From Rhodobacterales bacterium (GTDB lineage: Bacteria; Pseudomonadota; Alphaproteobacteria; Rhodobacterales; Rhodobacteraceae): 64,000 nucleotides of DNA. This document shows, piece by piece, positions 55,554-64,000 of this stretch. The position numbers were made by a program, and so were the translations under genes. Every line of letters starts with the position of its first letter. Within the stretch, counting starts at the first letter, position 1. The DNA lies in assembly GCA_002747035.1 (NCBI GenBank), contig PDRZ01000025.1, forward strand, positions 1 through 64,000, given 5' to 3'. Under the pieces are notes generated by a model that saw nothing but the letters and a program-made list of their open reading frames with translations, searched no databases and was not told the DNA's origin.

Positions 55554-56152
55554 TGGGAATCAACCACCTCCTTGAAAACTTCGAGGCTGTAGTCGCGGGA
55601 TCGCGAGATATCTCGTTAAGCGAAGAAACCCTCGAAGATCAGAAGCTTGAGGCCTTCGAACGCGGTTATCGCGACGGTTGGGATGATGCCTTGAGCGCGC
55701 AAAGCACCGAGAACCAGCAAATTTCAACCGACTTTGCCTCGAACCTTCGAGAGTTGTCCTTCTCGTACAACGAAGCCTATACCCACATCACTCGGGCGCT
55801 ACGCCCGCTGCTTCAGACGCTGTTCGAAACCGTTTTACCCAAAGCTGCGAAGCAGGGGTTCAGCCAGAAACTGGCCGAGGAGCTGAGTGGTTTGCTCAAC
55901 ACTGCCGGGCAGAAAGAGATCGAGATCGTGGTGGCTCCGGCCAATCAGGCCCGCGTACAAGCCATGCTGGACCAGGATTTTGGGCTTCCCATCGCATTGG
56001 TCACGGAGCCGACGCTCGGTGAAGGACAGGCCTATCTGCGCTCAGGAACCTCTGAAATTCAGATCGACCAGGATGAAATCATGACCCGCGCCCTTGAGGC
56101 ACTGAACGGGTTTTTCCATGAAATAGAAACAGGCGCCCGAAAGGAAGCATAA
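55553..56152 (+). CDS. fliH: Flagellar export ATPase regulator FliH-like
   Basis: A 199-residue helical, acidic protein without membrane segments, starting inside the fliF stop codon (TGATG). The N-terminal FERGYRDGWDDAL motif and the C-terminal helix-strand part (ELSGLLNTAGQKEIEIVVAPANQARVQAML) are like FliH/YscL, which hold FliI in check and bring it to the motor. FliG is not adjacent, unusual for a fliF-fliH order. Confidence 0.78.
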   Translation: MGINHLLENFEAVVAGSRDISLSEETLEDQKLEAFERGYRDGWDDALSAQSTENQQISTDFASNLRELSFSYNEAYTHITRALRPLLQTLFETVLPKAAKQGFSQKLAEELSGLLNTAGQKEIEIVVAPANQARVQAMLDQDFGLPIALVTEPTLGEGQAYLRSGTSEIQIDQDEIMTRALEALNGFFHEIETGARKEA

Positions 56153-56153
56153 G

Positions 56154-56453
56154 ATGTCGGACCAAACACAAGCCAACGAAGCCAGCCCTGCGGAAGCGAC
56201 AAGCCTTTTTGCTTCGGTTCCCATCGAAATCACCATTTCGGTCGGCAAGGCGCGCCCGTTGATCAAGGATCTTCTGGCACTTGGCCAAAACGCGGTCCTG
56301 CCGCTTGATACCCGTGTGGACGACCCGGTGGAGCTTTTCGTCGGTGACCGGTTGATCGCACGGGGTGAATTGGAGGAGATGGAGGGTGAAAACGAAGGGC
56401 TTCTGGCCGTAAGATTGACCGAGGTTGCCGATCTTGGAAACGGGCTGGGATGA
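56154..56453 (+). CDS. fliN: Flagellar motor switch protein FliN
   Basis: FliN is part of the C ring. The 99-residue protein is the SPOA domain with VPIEITISVGKARPLIKDLLALGQNAVLPLD, DPVELFVGDRLIARGELEEMEG and GLLAVRLTEVADLG. It overlaps fliP by 4 bases. Its usual partners FliM and FliG are elsewhere. Confidence 0.93.
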   Translation: MSDQTQANEASPAEATSLFASVPIEITISVGKARPLIKDLLALGQNAVLPLDTRVDDPVELFVGDRLIARGELEEMEGENEGLLAVRLTEVADLGNGLG

Positions 56454-57193
56454 AATCCTTTCCGGTACTTGCCATTGGCCTGCTGAGCCTTGTGTTGCTT
56501 CTTGCCGGAAGCAACACTGCGATGGCCCAGGAGTTGTCGGTCAACCTGGGAGATGGCGGTTCGATTTCCGCGCGTTCGATCCAGTTGATCGTAATGATCA
56601 CGGTGCTCAGTCTCGCCCCGGGGCTGGCCATCATGATCACCTGTTTTCCGTTCCTGGTCACGGTTCTGTCGATCTTGCGGCAGGCCATCGGGTTGCAGCA
56701 ATCCCCGCCCAATATGTTGCTGGTCAGCCTTGCGCTGTTCCTGACCTATTTCATCATGGATCCGGTGTTTCAGGCCGCGTGGGCCGACGGGGTGTCGCCT
56801 TTGCTGAACGAACAGATTGATGTCGAGACCGCCTTTCCCCGCATCATGGCCCCGTTTCACGAGTTCATGACCGGTCGGGTGGATCCTGAAACCTATGCCC
56901 GCATGGCAAACCTGCGCCCGGAGCTTGAAGAGGTCACACCAACGCCCAATTCGCCGTTTTCAGTGCTTATTCCAAGTTTCATGTTGTCCGAAATTGCGCG
57001 AGCTTTTCAGATCGGGTTCCTGATCTTCCTGCCATTCCTTATCATCGACCTTGTTGTGGCCGCCGTGCTGATGTCCATGGGGATGATGATGGTGCCGCCG
57101 GTCATCGTATCCTTGCCCTTCAAACTCGCCTTTTTCGTGCTTGCCGATGGTTGGAGCCTGATCGCGAGCAGCCTTGTGCGAAGCTATTTCTAG
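56450..57193 (+). CDS. fliP: Flagellar export gate protein FliP
   Basis: A 247-residue export-gate subunit with a signal peptide (first 24 residues) and four membrane helices. Signatures are LSLAPGLAIMITCFPFLVTVLSILRQAIGLQQSPPNMLLVSLALFLT and LIPSFMLSEIARAFQIGFLIFLPFLIIDLVVAAVLMSMGMMMVPP. It ends the fliF-fliH-fliN-fliP block and faces the amidotransferase-like gene with a 9-base gap. Confidence 0.97.
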   Translation: MKSFPVLAIGLLSLVLLLAGSNTAMAQELSVNLGDGGSISARSIQLIVMITVLSLAPGLAIMITCFPFLVTVLSILRQAIGLQQSPPNMLLVSLALFLTYFIMDPVFQAAWADGVSPLLNEQIDVETAFPRIMAPFHEFMTGRVDPETYARMANLRPELEEVTPTPNSPFSVLIPSFMLSEIARAFQIGFLIFLPFLIIDLVVAAVLMSMGMMMVPPVIVSLPFKLAFFVLADGWSLIASSLVRSYF

Positions 57194-57202
57194 CGGGCGG
57201 AT

Positions 57203-59275
57203 CTATCGCCGCCCTTCCCGCAACCAGCCCAGCACGGCAAGACCAAGCACCGACAACAAAACAAGCCAGTGGGGCAATAGCGGCGCGCTGTGCACTCCGA
57301 TTGTTTCATAGGCTTCGCGCGGTACAAGCCCAAGCCAGCCACGCCCTGCGGCAGGGCGCCCTGCCCGCACATTGCGCAAGGATGGCATTCCGTCGGAGAG
57401 CGCCACAGCGCCTCCGCCCGCCTGAGATAACAAAGGCGCAAGTGTCGTGGCGCTCGCAACAGTTTGCACAAACTCGCGCGGCGCGGCGGGGCCTACGCCG
57501 ATGACCGCGTCCAGTTCTCCGTTCTGCAAATGGTATAGACCGTGATCGGGGGCTTCCACACGTGTTTCGAATACCCCTGGCTCCGAAGGAACAAGCGCAA
57601 ACGACCGTTCCGTGCCATCCGGGGCCGTGATCGTCACCTCGCCAACCTCGCGCGCCATTGACCGGCGCCGGATGCGCAAGGTTTGGCCCGTCACCTCGGC
57701 CCAAAGCGCCTCTTCTTCAAGTTCGGGTTCTTTCATCATCCAATGGGCCAGTCGGCGCAGAAGCTCGGCCTGTGGCCCGCCACCTTCGAATCCGCGACTC
57801 CAAAGCCAGGCATGGTCCGACGCCAACAGCGCCACACGCCCTTCCCCAACACGGTCCAGAAGAAGAAGCGGTGCCCCCTCTACCCCTGACATCACCACAT
57901 GTGCGGAGTCGGACTCTACCTCGACCTCGATTTGACGCATCCAGCGGCCCCACGCCGACGTCCCCTCTGGCGCGACGAGGCCCGCCGTGACCGGATGGCG
58001 TGTTCCAGCGTCGCTCACCGTCGGCAAGAACCCCTGTTCGATCACCCGCGCAGAAGGCCGTGCAGGGATAATGCCACCCAAGGGCGAACGCGACAGGCTG
58101 TCGGCACTGGCGAAATCCGGCCCAGCCGCCACCAATACGGCACCGCCCTTTTCAACATAGCTGCGCACATTTTCCAGATAAATCGAGGGCAATATCCCGC
58201 GACGTTTGTAGCGGTCAAAGATGATCAGGTCGAAGTCATCGACTTTCTCAAGGAAGAGTTCACGCGTCGGAAAGGCGATCAGAGACAGTTCCTCTACCGG
58301 CACACCGTCCTGTTTTTCCGGTGGGCGCAAAATGGTGAAATGTACCAGATCGACCGAGCTGTCGGATTTCAACAGGTTACGCCAGGTCCGCCCCCCGGGG
58401 TGCGGTTCACCCGAAACCAGCAGAACGCGCAGACGGTCACGCACGCCGTTGATCTGAACCAGAGCCGAGTTGTTGCGCCCGGTCAGTTCACCATCCGCGA
58501 GGGGTACGCTGAACTGCATCACGTTGCGCCCGCCGTGGGGCAGGGTCACGGGCAGCTCAACGTCGCGCCCCACCGGGATGCTGAACATCATAGGTGGCGC
58601 ACCATCAATCGAAATTTCAAGCGGCGCATGGGTCATGCCGGAGGGCACGGCGCCCTGATCCTCGATCCTGAGGGTTAGCGTGATGGGTTCGTCCAGAATG
58701 GCAAAGGCCGGGGCGTTTTCAACGACGATCCGGCGGTCCCAATCCCCCGGCTCTCCTGTCATCAACAGGTGAAAAGGCGCGGGCAGGTCGGGCGCGTGTT
58801 CCACATCATGCACCTGACCATCGCTGATCAGAAACACCCCGGCGATGCGCGCCCGCGGTTCTTCGGCCAGCACTTCGGCCAGAGCCGTCATGGCGCGGGT
58901 GCCCGCGTTGTCCTGCCCGTCTGTTGCCACGCTGTCACGGATATCGACCCGGCGCAGTTCGGTGTTCGGGCGCGCTGCAAGCCGCGCGGTCAGAGCCTGA
59001 GCCGCCTCCTGGGTCTGGGTGGCGCGCTGACCCAGACCCTGGCTGGACGACTGGTCCACCAGAAGGATCGCGATGTCCGCAAGCGGGGTACGCTCTTCCT
59101 GTTGCCACACCGGACCGGCCAGGGCCGCCAGAAGGGCGCCCCCCGCGAGCCCCCGCAAGGCCCACCCCGAAAGACCACGCCAATAAGCCAGCACCACGGC
59201 AGCAAGGACCAAAACCGCAAGGGCAGCAATCAGAGGCCAGGGTAAGGCCGGGTCAAACAGGATGCGCGTATTCAT
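57203..59275 (-). CDS. Membrane protein with amidotransferase-like/VWA-like domains
   Basis: A 690-residue protein: two N-terminal membrane helices (about 12-60), then a vWA-like segment (IAILLVDQSSSQG, GVFLISDGQVHD), a beta-rich domain and a GATase1-like domain (FDLIIFDRYKRRGIL, GGAVLVAAGPDFA, about residue 340-510), and a C-terminal membrane helix (HWLVLLSVLGLAVLGWLREGRR). It is the last of four coupled genes (moxR, DUF58, BatA/DUF4159, this one), a set common in alphaproteobacteria with unclear role, perhaps protein maturation or cell-envelope stress. Confidence 0.78.
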   Translation of the reverse strand: MNTRILFDPALPWPLIAALAVLVLAAVVLAYWRGLSGWALRGLAGGALLAALAGPVWQQEERTPLADIAILLVDQSSSQGLGQRATQTQEAAQALTARLAARPNTELRRVDIRDSVATDGQDNAGTRAMTALAEVLAEEPRARIAGVFLISDGQVHDVEHAPDLPAPFHLLMTGEPGDWDRRIVVENAPAFAILDEPITLTLRIEDQGAVPSGMTHAPLEISIDGAPPMMFSIPVGRDVELPVTLPHGGRNVMQFSVPLADGELTGRNNSALVQINGVRDRLRVLLVSGEPHPGGRTWRNLLKSDSSVDLVHFTILRPPEKQDGVPVEELSLIAFPTRELFLEKVDDFDLIIFDRYKRRGILPSIYLENVRSYVEKGGAVLVAAGPDFASADSLSRSPLGGIIPARPSARVIEQGFLPTVSDAGTRHPVTAGLVAPEGTSAWGRWMRQIEVEVESDSAHVVMSGVEGAPLLLLDRVGEGRVALLASDHAWLWSRGFEGGGPQAELLRRLAHWMMKEPELEEEALWAEVTGQTLRIRRRSMAREVGEVTITAPDGTERSFALVPSEPGVFETRVEAPDHGLYHLQNGELDAVIGVGPAAPREFVQTVASATTLAPLLSQAGGGAVALSDGMPSLRNVRAGRPAAGRGWLGLVPREAYETIGVHSAPLLPHWLVLLSVLGLAVLGWLREGRR

Positions 59276-62022
59276 TGGCCAAGCCTTTCCAGCAAAGCAG
59301 GCACATGCACCTGGTCGGATTTATAGTTGCCAGTCAGCACGTGCATCACAAGGTTGACACCGAACCGATAGGCCAGTTCGCGCTGCCGCTCACCGGCAAG
59401 GCCCCGCCCGACCGGGAACCGCGGGTTGCCGGCATTGTCCATCGCCCAGGCGGCGGCCCAGTCATTGCCGCCAATCACCACCGGCGTTACCCCGTCGTTG
59501 AGATTGCGGAAGGGCATTCCTTCGGCCCGCTCCGCGCTTGGCGGCGCGGCTTCGACCCAAAGCTCGCGGCCCTGATAGCGCCCCGGAAATTCCTGAAGCA
59601 AATAGAATGTTCGGGTCAGAACGTGATCCTGTGGCACCTGTTCAAGTCGGGGAATCTCCAGCGGTGCCGCCAGTTGTTGCAGTTTCCGGCCATTCGGGCT
59701 TGCCGCACCAAAACCCGCCACATCCGCGTCGCGGGTATCAAACAGGATCATGCCACCGCTGCGCAAGTATTGGTTCAGCCTGGCATAGGCCGCATCCGAC
59801 GGGCGGGGTTGGTTAGGGGTGATGGGCCAGTAGAGCAGCGGAAAAAACGCAAGCTCATCGCGTTCCAAATCCACCCCGAGCGGGGTTGCCGGTTCAACCG
59901 AAGTCCGAAAATAAAGCGTTTCCGAGAGGCCCAGAAGCCCCTCCTGCGCAGTGCGGTCCACCGCTGTGTTGCCCGTGAGGACATGGGCCAGAACCAGTTC
60001 CGCCGTGGCGTCCACGGCGCGGCGGTCATCCGCATAGGCGTCGGAAATGGGCAACACCGCAAGCGCCAACAGCGTAGCGCCCACCTTCGTCGCCCTTCGC
60101 CCCAACCGGCCCGTAACCGCCAGAGCGGCGATGACATCCGCGCAAAGAAACATCAGGGCCAAGCCAATCAATCCCCCCCCCAAGGGGGTTTCAGGAGAAG
60201 GCTGCATATTCGAGATACGCGTCCCCGGGGGCCATGTCGCAAGGGCCAGAGCGCGGTCTGCGCCGATAAGGTTCCGTGCCAGCCGACGCCCGTCCGAGTC
60301 ATACACCCCCGGCTGTAGATCGGGGCCAAACGGAGCCGTCAGCAGAGCGTCGCCGGGTACGCCGGGAAGGTCCGCCCCGGACCGCGCCACACCAAACCCG
60401 TCCAGCACACTGACCGGTTGCCACGTGGTTCCTGCAAGCTCTGCCAGGTCTGCCGTGGGTGAGGTGTTGGAAATGGCCAGCCGCTCCAGCATCGACACGA
60501 AGAGACCGGACAACGGCAGGGAAGACCATTCGGCATTGGCGGTCACATGGAACAGCACCACCTGCCCTTGCCCAACCGGTTTGCGGGTGATCAACGGGGT
60601 GCCATCGGTCAACAGCGCGATACTTCGGCTGGCCAGATCCGGGTCCGGTTGTGCCATCACCTGGGCTCGGATCGCGACATCCTCGGGCACAGACAGGCCA
60701 TGAAAGGGCGATTGAACGTCAAACGGTGCCAGCGTTTTTGGCGCGCCCCAGCTCATCGCGCCCCCGACCGTGCGCCCCCCGGCGCGCAGACGCACCGGCA
60801 ACAGGGGGTCTTCGGTGCTGCGGCTTACCTCGCTTGCCGCAAGGTGCGGCCCGGCAAAGCGCAGCAACAGCCCGCCCGCCTCGGTCCAGTCCTGCAGCGC
60901 CTGTTGGTTCTCGGGGGCAATCGTGGCGATATCGGCCAGCACAATCACATCGGGATTGGCGGGCAGAATATCGTCAAGCGCCCCTTCGACAAGGTCACTG
61001 GTGGGCAGAAGGGCCTGACGCAGATAGTGCAGCGGCGAGAGCAATTCCAACCCTTCGCGGTTTTCGCGCCCGGTCACCAGCCCAACCTCGCGGCGGCGCA
61101 GGCTGTCATCGGCCAACACAACCGCCCCGGCAGAGTCGATACCGGCAATGCGGATTTGCGTGACCCTGCCACGCAGTTCGGCCGGAAGGGACAGGGAGGC
61201 CGAAGCTCTGGTGTCATCTGCCGCAAATACCAAAGGGATTTCAGCCAACTGGCGCAGAGTTCCGACCGGATCGCGCCCGATCACCTGCGCGGTTTCCGTG
61301 CGCGGGCCGTCGGAGTGAACCCGGAGAGCGTTGATGGTCATCGCCCCCTCACTGAACCCCACGGGTGCCATGGCCACAACCGGACCTTTGCTTTCCACCA
61401 CCGACAGGTCTCCGCGCGCGGCGAGAGCCGTTGCGAGAGGCGCGCGTGATGCGCGATCCAAACCGTCCGAGAACCAGATCGTGTCAAATTTTTCATTCGT
61501 ATCCGCGGCATAGCTTTCCAGCAGACCGGGCACAGGCTCCCACGCCCGTGGTGCCAACCCGGCCAGACGAGAGCGCCAGCTTTGCGCGGTCTGGAAATTC
61601 GGCGGCTCGGGTGCCGTAAGCTGGACAAGCGCGACCGGGCGGCTTGCGCGCGCTACCTCGATCAAGACACGGTCAAGGTGGGCGATGCGGGCCTCCCAAT
61701 CCGGCGCGCTGGCCCAACTGGCATCCATCACGATCAACAGCGGCCCCTTGCCCGTCTCACCCCCGTTCGAAGGGTTCAGAACCGGCCCCGCCAGCCCAAT
61801 AATGGCGGCGGCCACCGCGAGGCTGCGCAGCAGCAGCAACCACCAGGGCGTGCGGTCCGAAACGCTGTCGTCGTCAGTCAAGCCAAGTAAAAGCGCCACA
61901 CCGGGGAACAGACGCCGCACCGGAGCAGGAGGGATCGCGCGCAACAGAATCCATAGCACCGGCAACAGGATCAGCGCGGCCAGAATCCAGGGCGTGGTGA
62001 AGCCGATAGACCCAAGGATCAT
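59272..62022 (-). CDS. BatA/DUF4159-domain membrane protein
   Basis: A 916-residue protein with an N-terminal BatA-like membrane part (FTTPWILAALILLPVLWILLRAIPPAP, LLLLRSLAVAAAIIGLAGPVL), a vWA-like segment (LLIVMDASWASAPDW), further membrane helices near residue 650 and a C-terminal DUF4159 domain (TSVEPATPLGVDLERDELAFFPLLYWPI, QYLRSGGMILFDTRDAD). The ATG at 62022 overlaps the DUF58 stop (ATGA). The long frame on the opposite strand is a shadow. Confidence 0.83.
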   Translation of the reverse strand: MILGSIGFTTPWILAALILLPVLWILLRAIPPAPVRRLFPGVALLLGLTDDDSVSDRTPWWLLLLRSLAVAAAIIGLAGPVLNPSNGGETGKGPLLIVMDASWASAPDWEARIAHLDRVLIEVARASRPVALVQLTAPEPPNFQTAQSWRSRLAGLAPRAWEPVPGLLESYAADTNEKFDTIWFSDGLDRASRAPLATALAARGDLSVVESKGPVVAMAPVGFSEGAMTINALRVHSDGPRTETAQVIGRDPVGTLRQLAEIPLVFAADDTRASASLSLPAELRGRVTQIRIAGIDSAGAVVLADDSLRRREVGLVTGRENREGLELLSPLHYLRQALLPTSDLVEGALDDILPANPDVIVLADIATIAPENQQALQDWTEAGGLLLRFAGPHLAASEVSRSTEDPLLPVRLRAGGRTVGGAMSWGAPKTLAPFDVQSPFHGLSVPEDVAIRAQVMAQPDPDLASRSIALLTDGTPLITRKPVGQGQVVLFHVTANAEWSSLPLSGLFVSMLERLAISNTSPTADLAELAGTTWQPVSVLDGFGVARSGADLPGVPGDALLTAPFGPDLQPGVYDSDGRRLARNLIGADRALALATWPPGTRISNMQPSPETPLGGGLIGLALMFLCADVIAALAVTGRLGRRATKVGATLLALAVLPISDAYADDRRAVDATAELVLAHVLTGNTAVDRTAQEGLLGLSETLYFRTSVEPATPLGVDLERDELAFFPLLYWPITPNQPRPSDAAYARLNQYLRSGGMILFDTRDADVAGFGAASPNGRKLQQLAAPLEIPRLEQVPQDHVLTRTFYLLQEFPGRYQGRELWVEAAPPSAERAEGMPFRNLNDGVTPVVIGGNDWAAAWAMDNAGNPRFPVGRGLAGERQRELAYRFGVNLVMHVLTGNYKSDQVHVPALLERLGQ

Positions 62023-62900
62023 CCCTGCCCTCCCCCCAATGCACCGTAGAGCCATAATAAAGCGGTCTGGGCGCTTTCATTCGTACGATGCGTATGAAAG
62101 CGCCACCCGGTCACAGCACAAATCGCCGACAGCTCGGCCCTGCGCCGTGCCAGCCGTTCAAGGTAGCGGTCGCGCAGGTCGCTGGCCTTGTTGGTTTCAT
62201 GGCTCAACGCTCCACCGACGCTTTCAAACACGGCGCGGCCGGAAAAGGGAAAGGCCTCTTCCACCGGGTCGAGCACCTGGAGCAGCACACCCCGCACCCC
62301 GCGATCCGCAGCCTTGGTCAGCGCCGCGTTCACGGCCGACATGTCACCCATGAAATCCGATATGAAAAGGGCCCGCGCATGGGGCAGCAATCCACGCGCC
62401 TCGGGCGGGGCGTATTCGGTGCCGTCGTCCCGGGTAAACACCTCGGCAAGCCGTGCGATCTGAACCTCTCCGCGTCTCGGAGGCAGCAGCCCCCCGGTCA
62501 GTCCCACACGTTCCCCACCCCGAGTCAGCATGATGGCCACGGCCAGCGCCAAAAGACGCGCGCGGTCCACTTTTTGGCGGACCTCCGGCGCGCTTGAAAA
62601 CTGCATGGAAGCGGATTGATCGACCCACAGCTGTACACTTTGCGCGGTCTGCCATTCCTTTTCCTTGACGAATTGCATGTCAGACTTTGCAGACCGGCGA
62701 TGGTCGATCATGCTGCGGGAATCGCCAGGGCGCAGGGGGCGGTATTGCCAGAAATCATCGCCAAGCCCGGCCCGCCGCCGCCCGTGCTTGCCCAACAGGA
62801 CGGCCCCGGCCAGATGTTCGGCCCGGGCCAGAAGGGGGGGAAAGCTCTGGGCCTCGGCCTCGGCGCGGCCTCGTAGCGACCGAGGCTGGGACATGCTCAC
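62019..62900 (-). CDS. DUF58-domain protein
   Basis: A 293-residue protein with a vWA-like DUF58 domain: GRRRAGLGDDFWQYRPLRPGDSRSMIDHRRSAKSD, VQLWVDQSASM (MIDAS-like DxSxS variant) and FISDFMGDM. It partners with MoxR ATPases in many bacteria. It begins with a GTG that overlaps the moxR stop (GTGA) and is followed by the BatA/DUF4159 gene. Confidence 0.88.
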   Translation of the reverse strand: MSMSQPRSLRGRAEAEAQSFPPLLARAEHLAGAVLLGKHGRRRAGLGDDFWQYRPLRPGDSRSMIDHRRSAKSDMQFVKEKEWQTAQSVQLWVDQSASMQFSSAPEVRQKVDRARLLALAVAIMLTRGGERVGLTGGLLPPRRGEVQIARLAEVFTRDDGTEYAPPEARGLLPHARALFISDFMGDMSAVNAALTKAADRGVRGVLLQVLDPVEEAFPFSGRAVFESVGGALSHETNKASDLRDRYLERLARRRAELSAICAVTGWRFHTHRTNESAQTALLWLYGALGGGQG

Positions 62901-63904
62901 GCAGCCGCCTCGCGCCGAAGCGCCGTGCGGGCGGTGGTGTTGATCAGCTCGGCAAGGCTGTCGCCCCGTGCGCGGGCGGCAAAGTTCAGCGCCATACGGT
63001 GGGACAGGACCGGACGCGCCAGCGCCAGAACATCGTCGGCATCAGGGGCCAGCCGCCCATTCAACAGCGCCCGCGCCCGCACGGTCAGCATCAATGCCTG
63101 GGCTGCGCGGGGCCCCGGCCCCCAGGCCACGTTGGCGCGCACCACATCGCTTGCGTTCGGGTCGTCGGGACGGAAGGCGCGGACCAGATCAAGTATCTGT
63201 TCCACCACCGCATCCCCCACCGGCATCCGCCGCAACAGGGACTGTGCCGCAACCAGTTCAGCGGCGGTAAAGACCCCAAACGCCTCGTCCTCGGTCTCGC
63301 CCGTGGTGGCCAACAGAATCTGTTTCTCGGTCGCGCGGTCGGGATAGGACACGTCGATCTGGACCAGAAACCGGTCCAGTTGGGCTTCGGGCAACGGATA
63401 GGTGCCCTCCTGTTCAATCGGGTTCTGCGTGGCCAGCACATGAAACGGCATGTCCAGCGCATGATCCTGCCCGGCAACGGTCACCTGGCGTTCCTGCATC
63501 GCCTGAAGCAGCGCGGATTGGGTACGCGGGCTGGCCCGGTTGATTTCATCGGCCATCAGCAACTGGCAAAAGATCGGCCCCGGAATGAACTTGAACGCGC
63601 GCGCGCCATCCGCGCCGGCTTCCAACACCTCGCTGCCCAGAATGTCGGCCGGCATCAGGTCAGGCGTGAACTGAACCCGTTTGCCATCCAGCCCCATGAC
63701 CGTGGACAGGGTTTCCACCAGCCGGGTCTTGCCCAATCCGGGCAAACCGATCAACAGCGCATGGCCCCCGGCCAGAAGGGCCGACAGGGTCAGTTCGATC
63801 ACCTTGTCCTGACCGATGAACCGTTTGGCAATCGAGTCTTTCGCCCGGGCAAGTTTCTGTTCCAACGCTTCGATCTCGGACAACATGTCGGCGGGATCGG
63901 TCAT
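62897..63904 (-). CDS. MoxR-family AAA+ ATPase
   Basis: A 335-residue AAA+ chaperone-like ATPase with Walker A GLPGLGKT at 53-60, Walker B LLMADEINRA and sensor 1 VLATQNPIEQEGTYPLPEAQLDRFL. MoxR proteins help mature or activate proteins with vWA domains, such as the DUF58 and BatA-like products encoded downstream. It is the first gene of the operon and divergent from the gene at the window end. Confidence 0.93.
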   Translation of the reverse strand: MTDPADMLSEIEALEQKLARAKDSIAKRFIGQDKVIELTLSALLAGGHALLIGLPGLGKTRLVETLSTVMGLDGKRVQFTPDLMPADILGSEVLEAGADGARAFKFIPGPIFCQLLMADEINRASPRTQSALLQAMQERQVTVAGQDHALDMPFHVLATQNPIEQEGTYPLPEAQLDRFLVQIDVSYPDRATEKQILLATTGETEDEAFGVFTAAELVAAQSLLRRMPVGDAVVEQILDLVRAFRPDDPNASDVVRANVAWGPGPRAAQALMLTVRARALLNGRLAPDADDVLALARPVLSHRMALNFAARARGDSLAELINTTARTALRREAAA

Positions 63905-63973
63905 GGCAATACTCCTGCTCTTTGGTATAGGCTTGGGGTGACTTTAACCTGCGATGCGAGAATGGCAAAAGCA

Positions 63974-64000
63974 ATGAGCGGACAAAAACCTGTGAACCCC
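63974..64000 (+). CDS. Start of a divergent gene, cut by the window edge (possible DUF1285 protein)
   Basis: An open frame with ATG at 63962 and again at 63974 (MSGQKPVNP) runs off the window end. It is divergent from moxR. In Rhodobacterales a DUF1285 protein is often found at this place, but only 9 codons are visible, so the identity is a guess from context. Confidence 0.35.

Noticed and set aside
58924-60318. Plus-strand frame of 464 codons opposite the MoxR-linked membrane proteins
   Set aside because: Crosses the joint of two coupled minus-strand genes; no recognisable domain.

Overview
The window reads as a chromosomal segment of a Rhodobacterales (Roseobacter/Rhodobacteraceae) alphaproteobacterium. 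The grounds are the linkage rpsT-dnaA-dnaN-recF-gyrB, a flagellar cluster with the alphaproteobacterial flagellin regulators FlaF and FlbT and an HlyD/RbbA/YhhJ exporter, together with GC-rich codon use throughout. The exact genus cannot be settled by reading alone.

Layout. (1) 1-12.9 kb is accessory: the start of an IS3-type transposase, a small YfcC-like remnant, a complete HlyD-RbbA-YhhJ export operon on the minus strand, a mosaic of three gene remnants (NodT-type outer membrane factor, alternative F1-ATPase beta subunit, IS6-type transposase), a YdeP/FdhF-like molybdopterin oxidoreductase operon with fdhD, a repeat-rich spacer and a CDF metal exporter. (2) 13.2-21 kb is the replication block on the minus strand: gyrB, recF, dnaN, dnaA, rpsT, with clear hairpin terminators and an unusual cluster of 11-bp iterons upstream of rpsT. 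(3) 21.1-25.3 kb is core metabolism and repair: enoyl-CoA hydratase and mutM on the minus strand, ubiE and ubiB on the plus strand. (4) 25.4-30.8 kb is a polysaccharide module: YjbH-like and YjbF-like proteins, a UDP-sugar epimerase and a small secreted peptide, followed by a phosphotransferase. (5) 30.9-57.2 kb is a flagellar supercluster with about 30 genes in several divergent blocks, covering hook scaffold, hook-length control, rod, export gate, MS ring, stator and flagellin. (6) 57.2-64 kb is a MoxR / DUF58 / BatA-DUF4159 / amidotransferase-like operon on the minus strand, tightly overlapped, with the start of a divergent gene at the edge.

How they fit together. The flagellar genes supply the secretion apparatus (FlhA, FlhB, FliR, FliP, FliQ, FliI, FliH), the rod (FlgB, FlgC, FlgF, FlgG, FliE), MS ring (FliF), switch (FliN), L ring (FlgH), a MotA-type stator and flagellin with its FlaF/FlbT control pair. 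FliG, FliM, MotB, FlgE, FlgI, FlgK and FlgL are not in this window and must lie elsewhere if the flagellum works. Two divergent flagellar promoters carry TTAA-N7-TTAA-like sites that suggest CtrA control. The left accessory part looks like a decayed insertion hot spot that still carries two apparently intact cargo operons.
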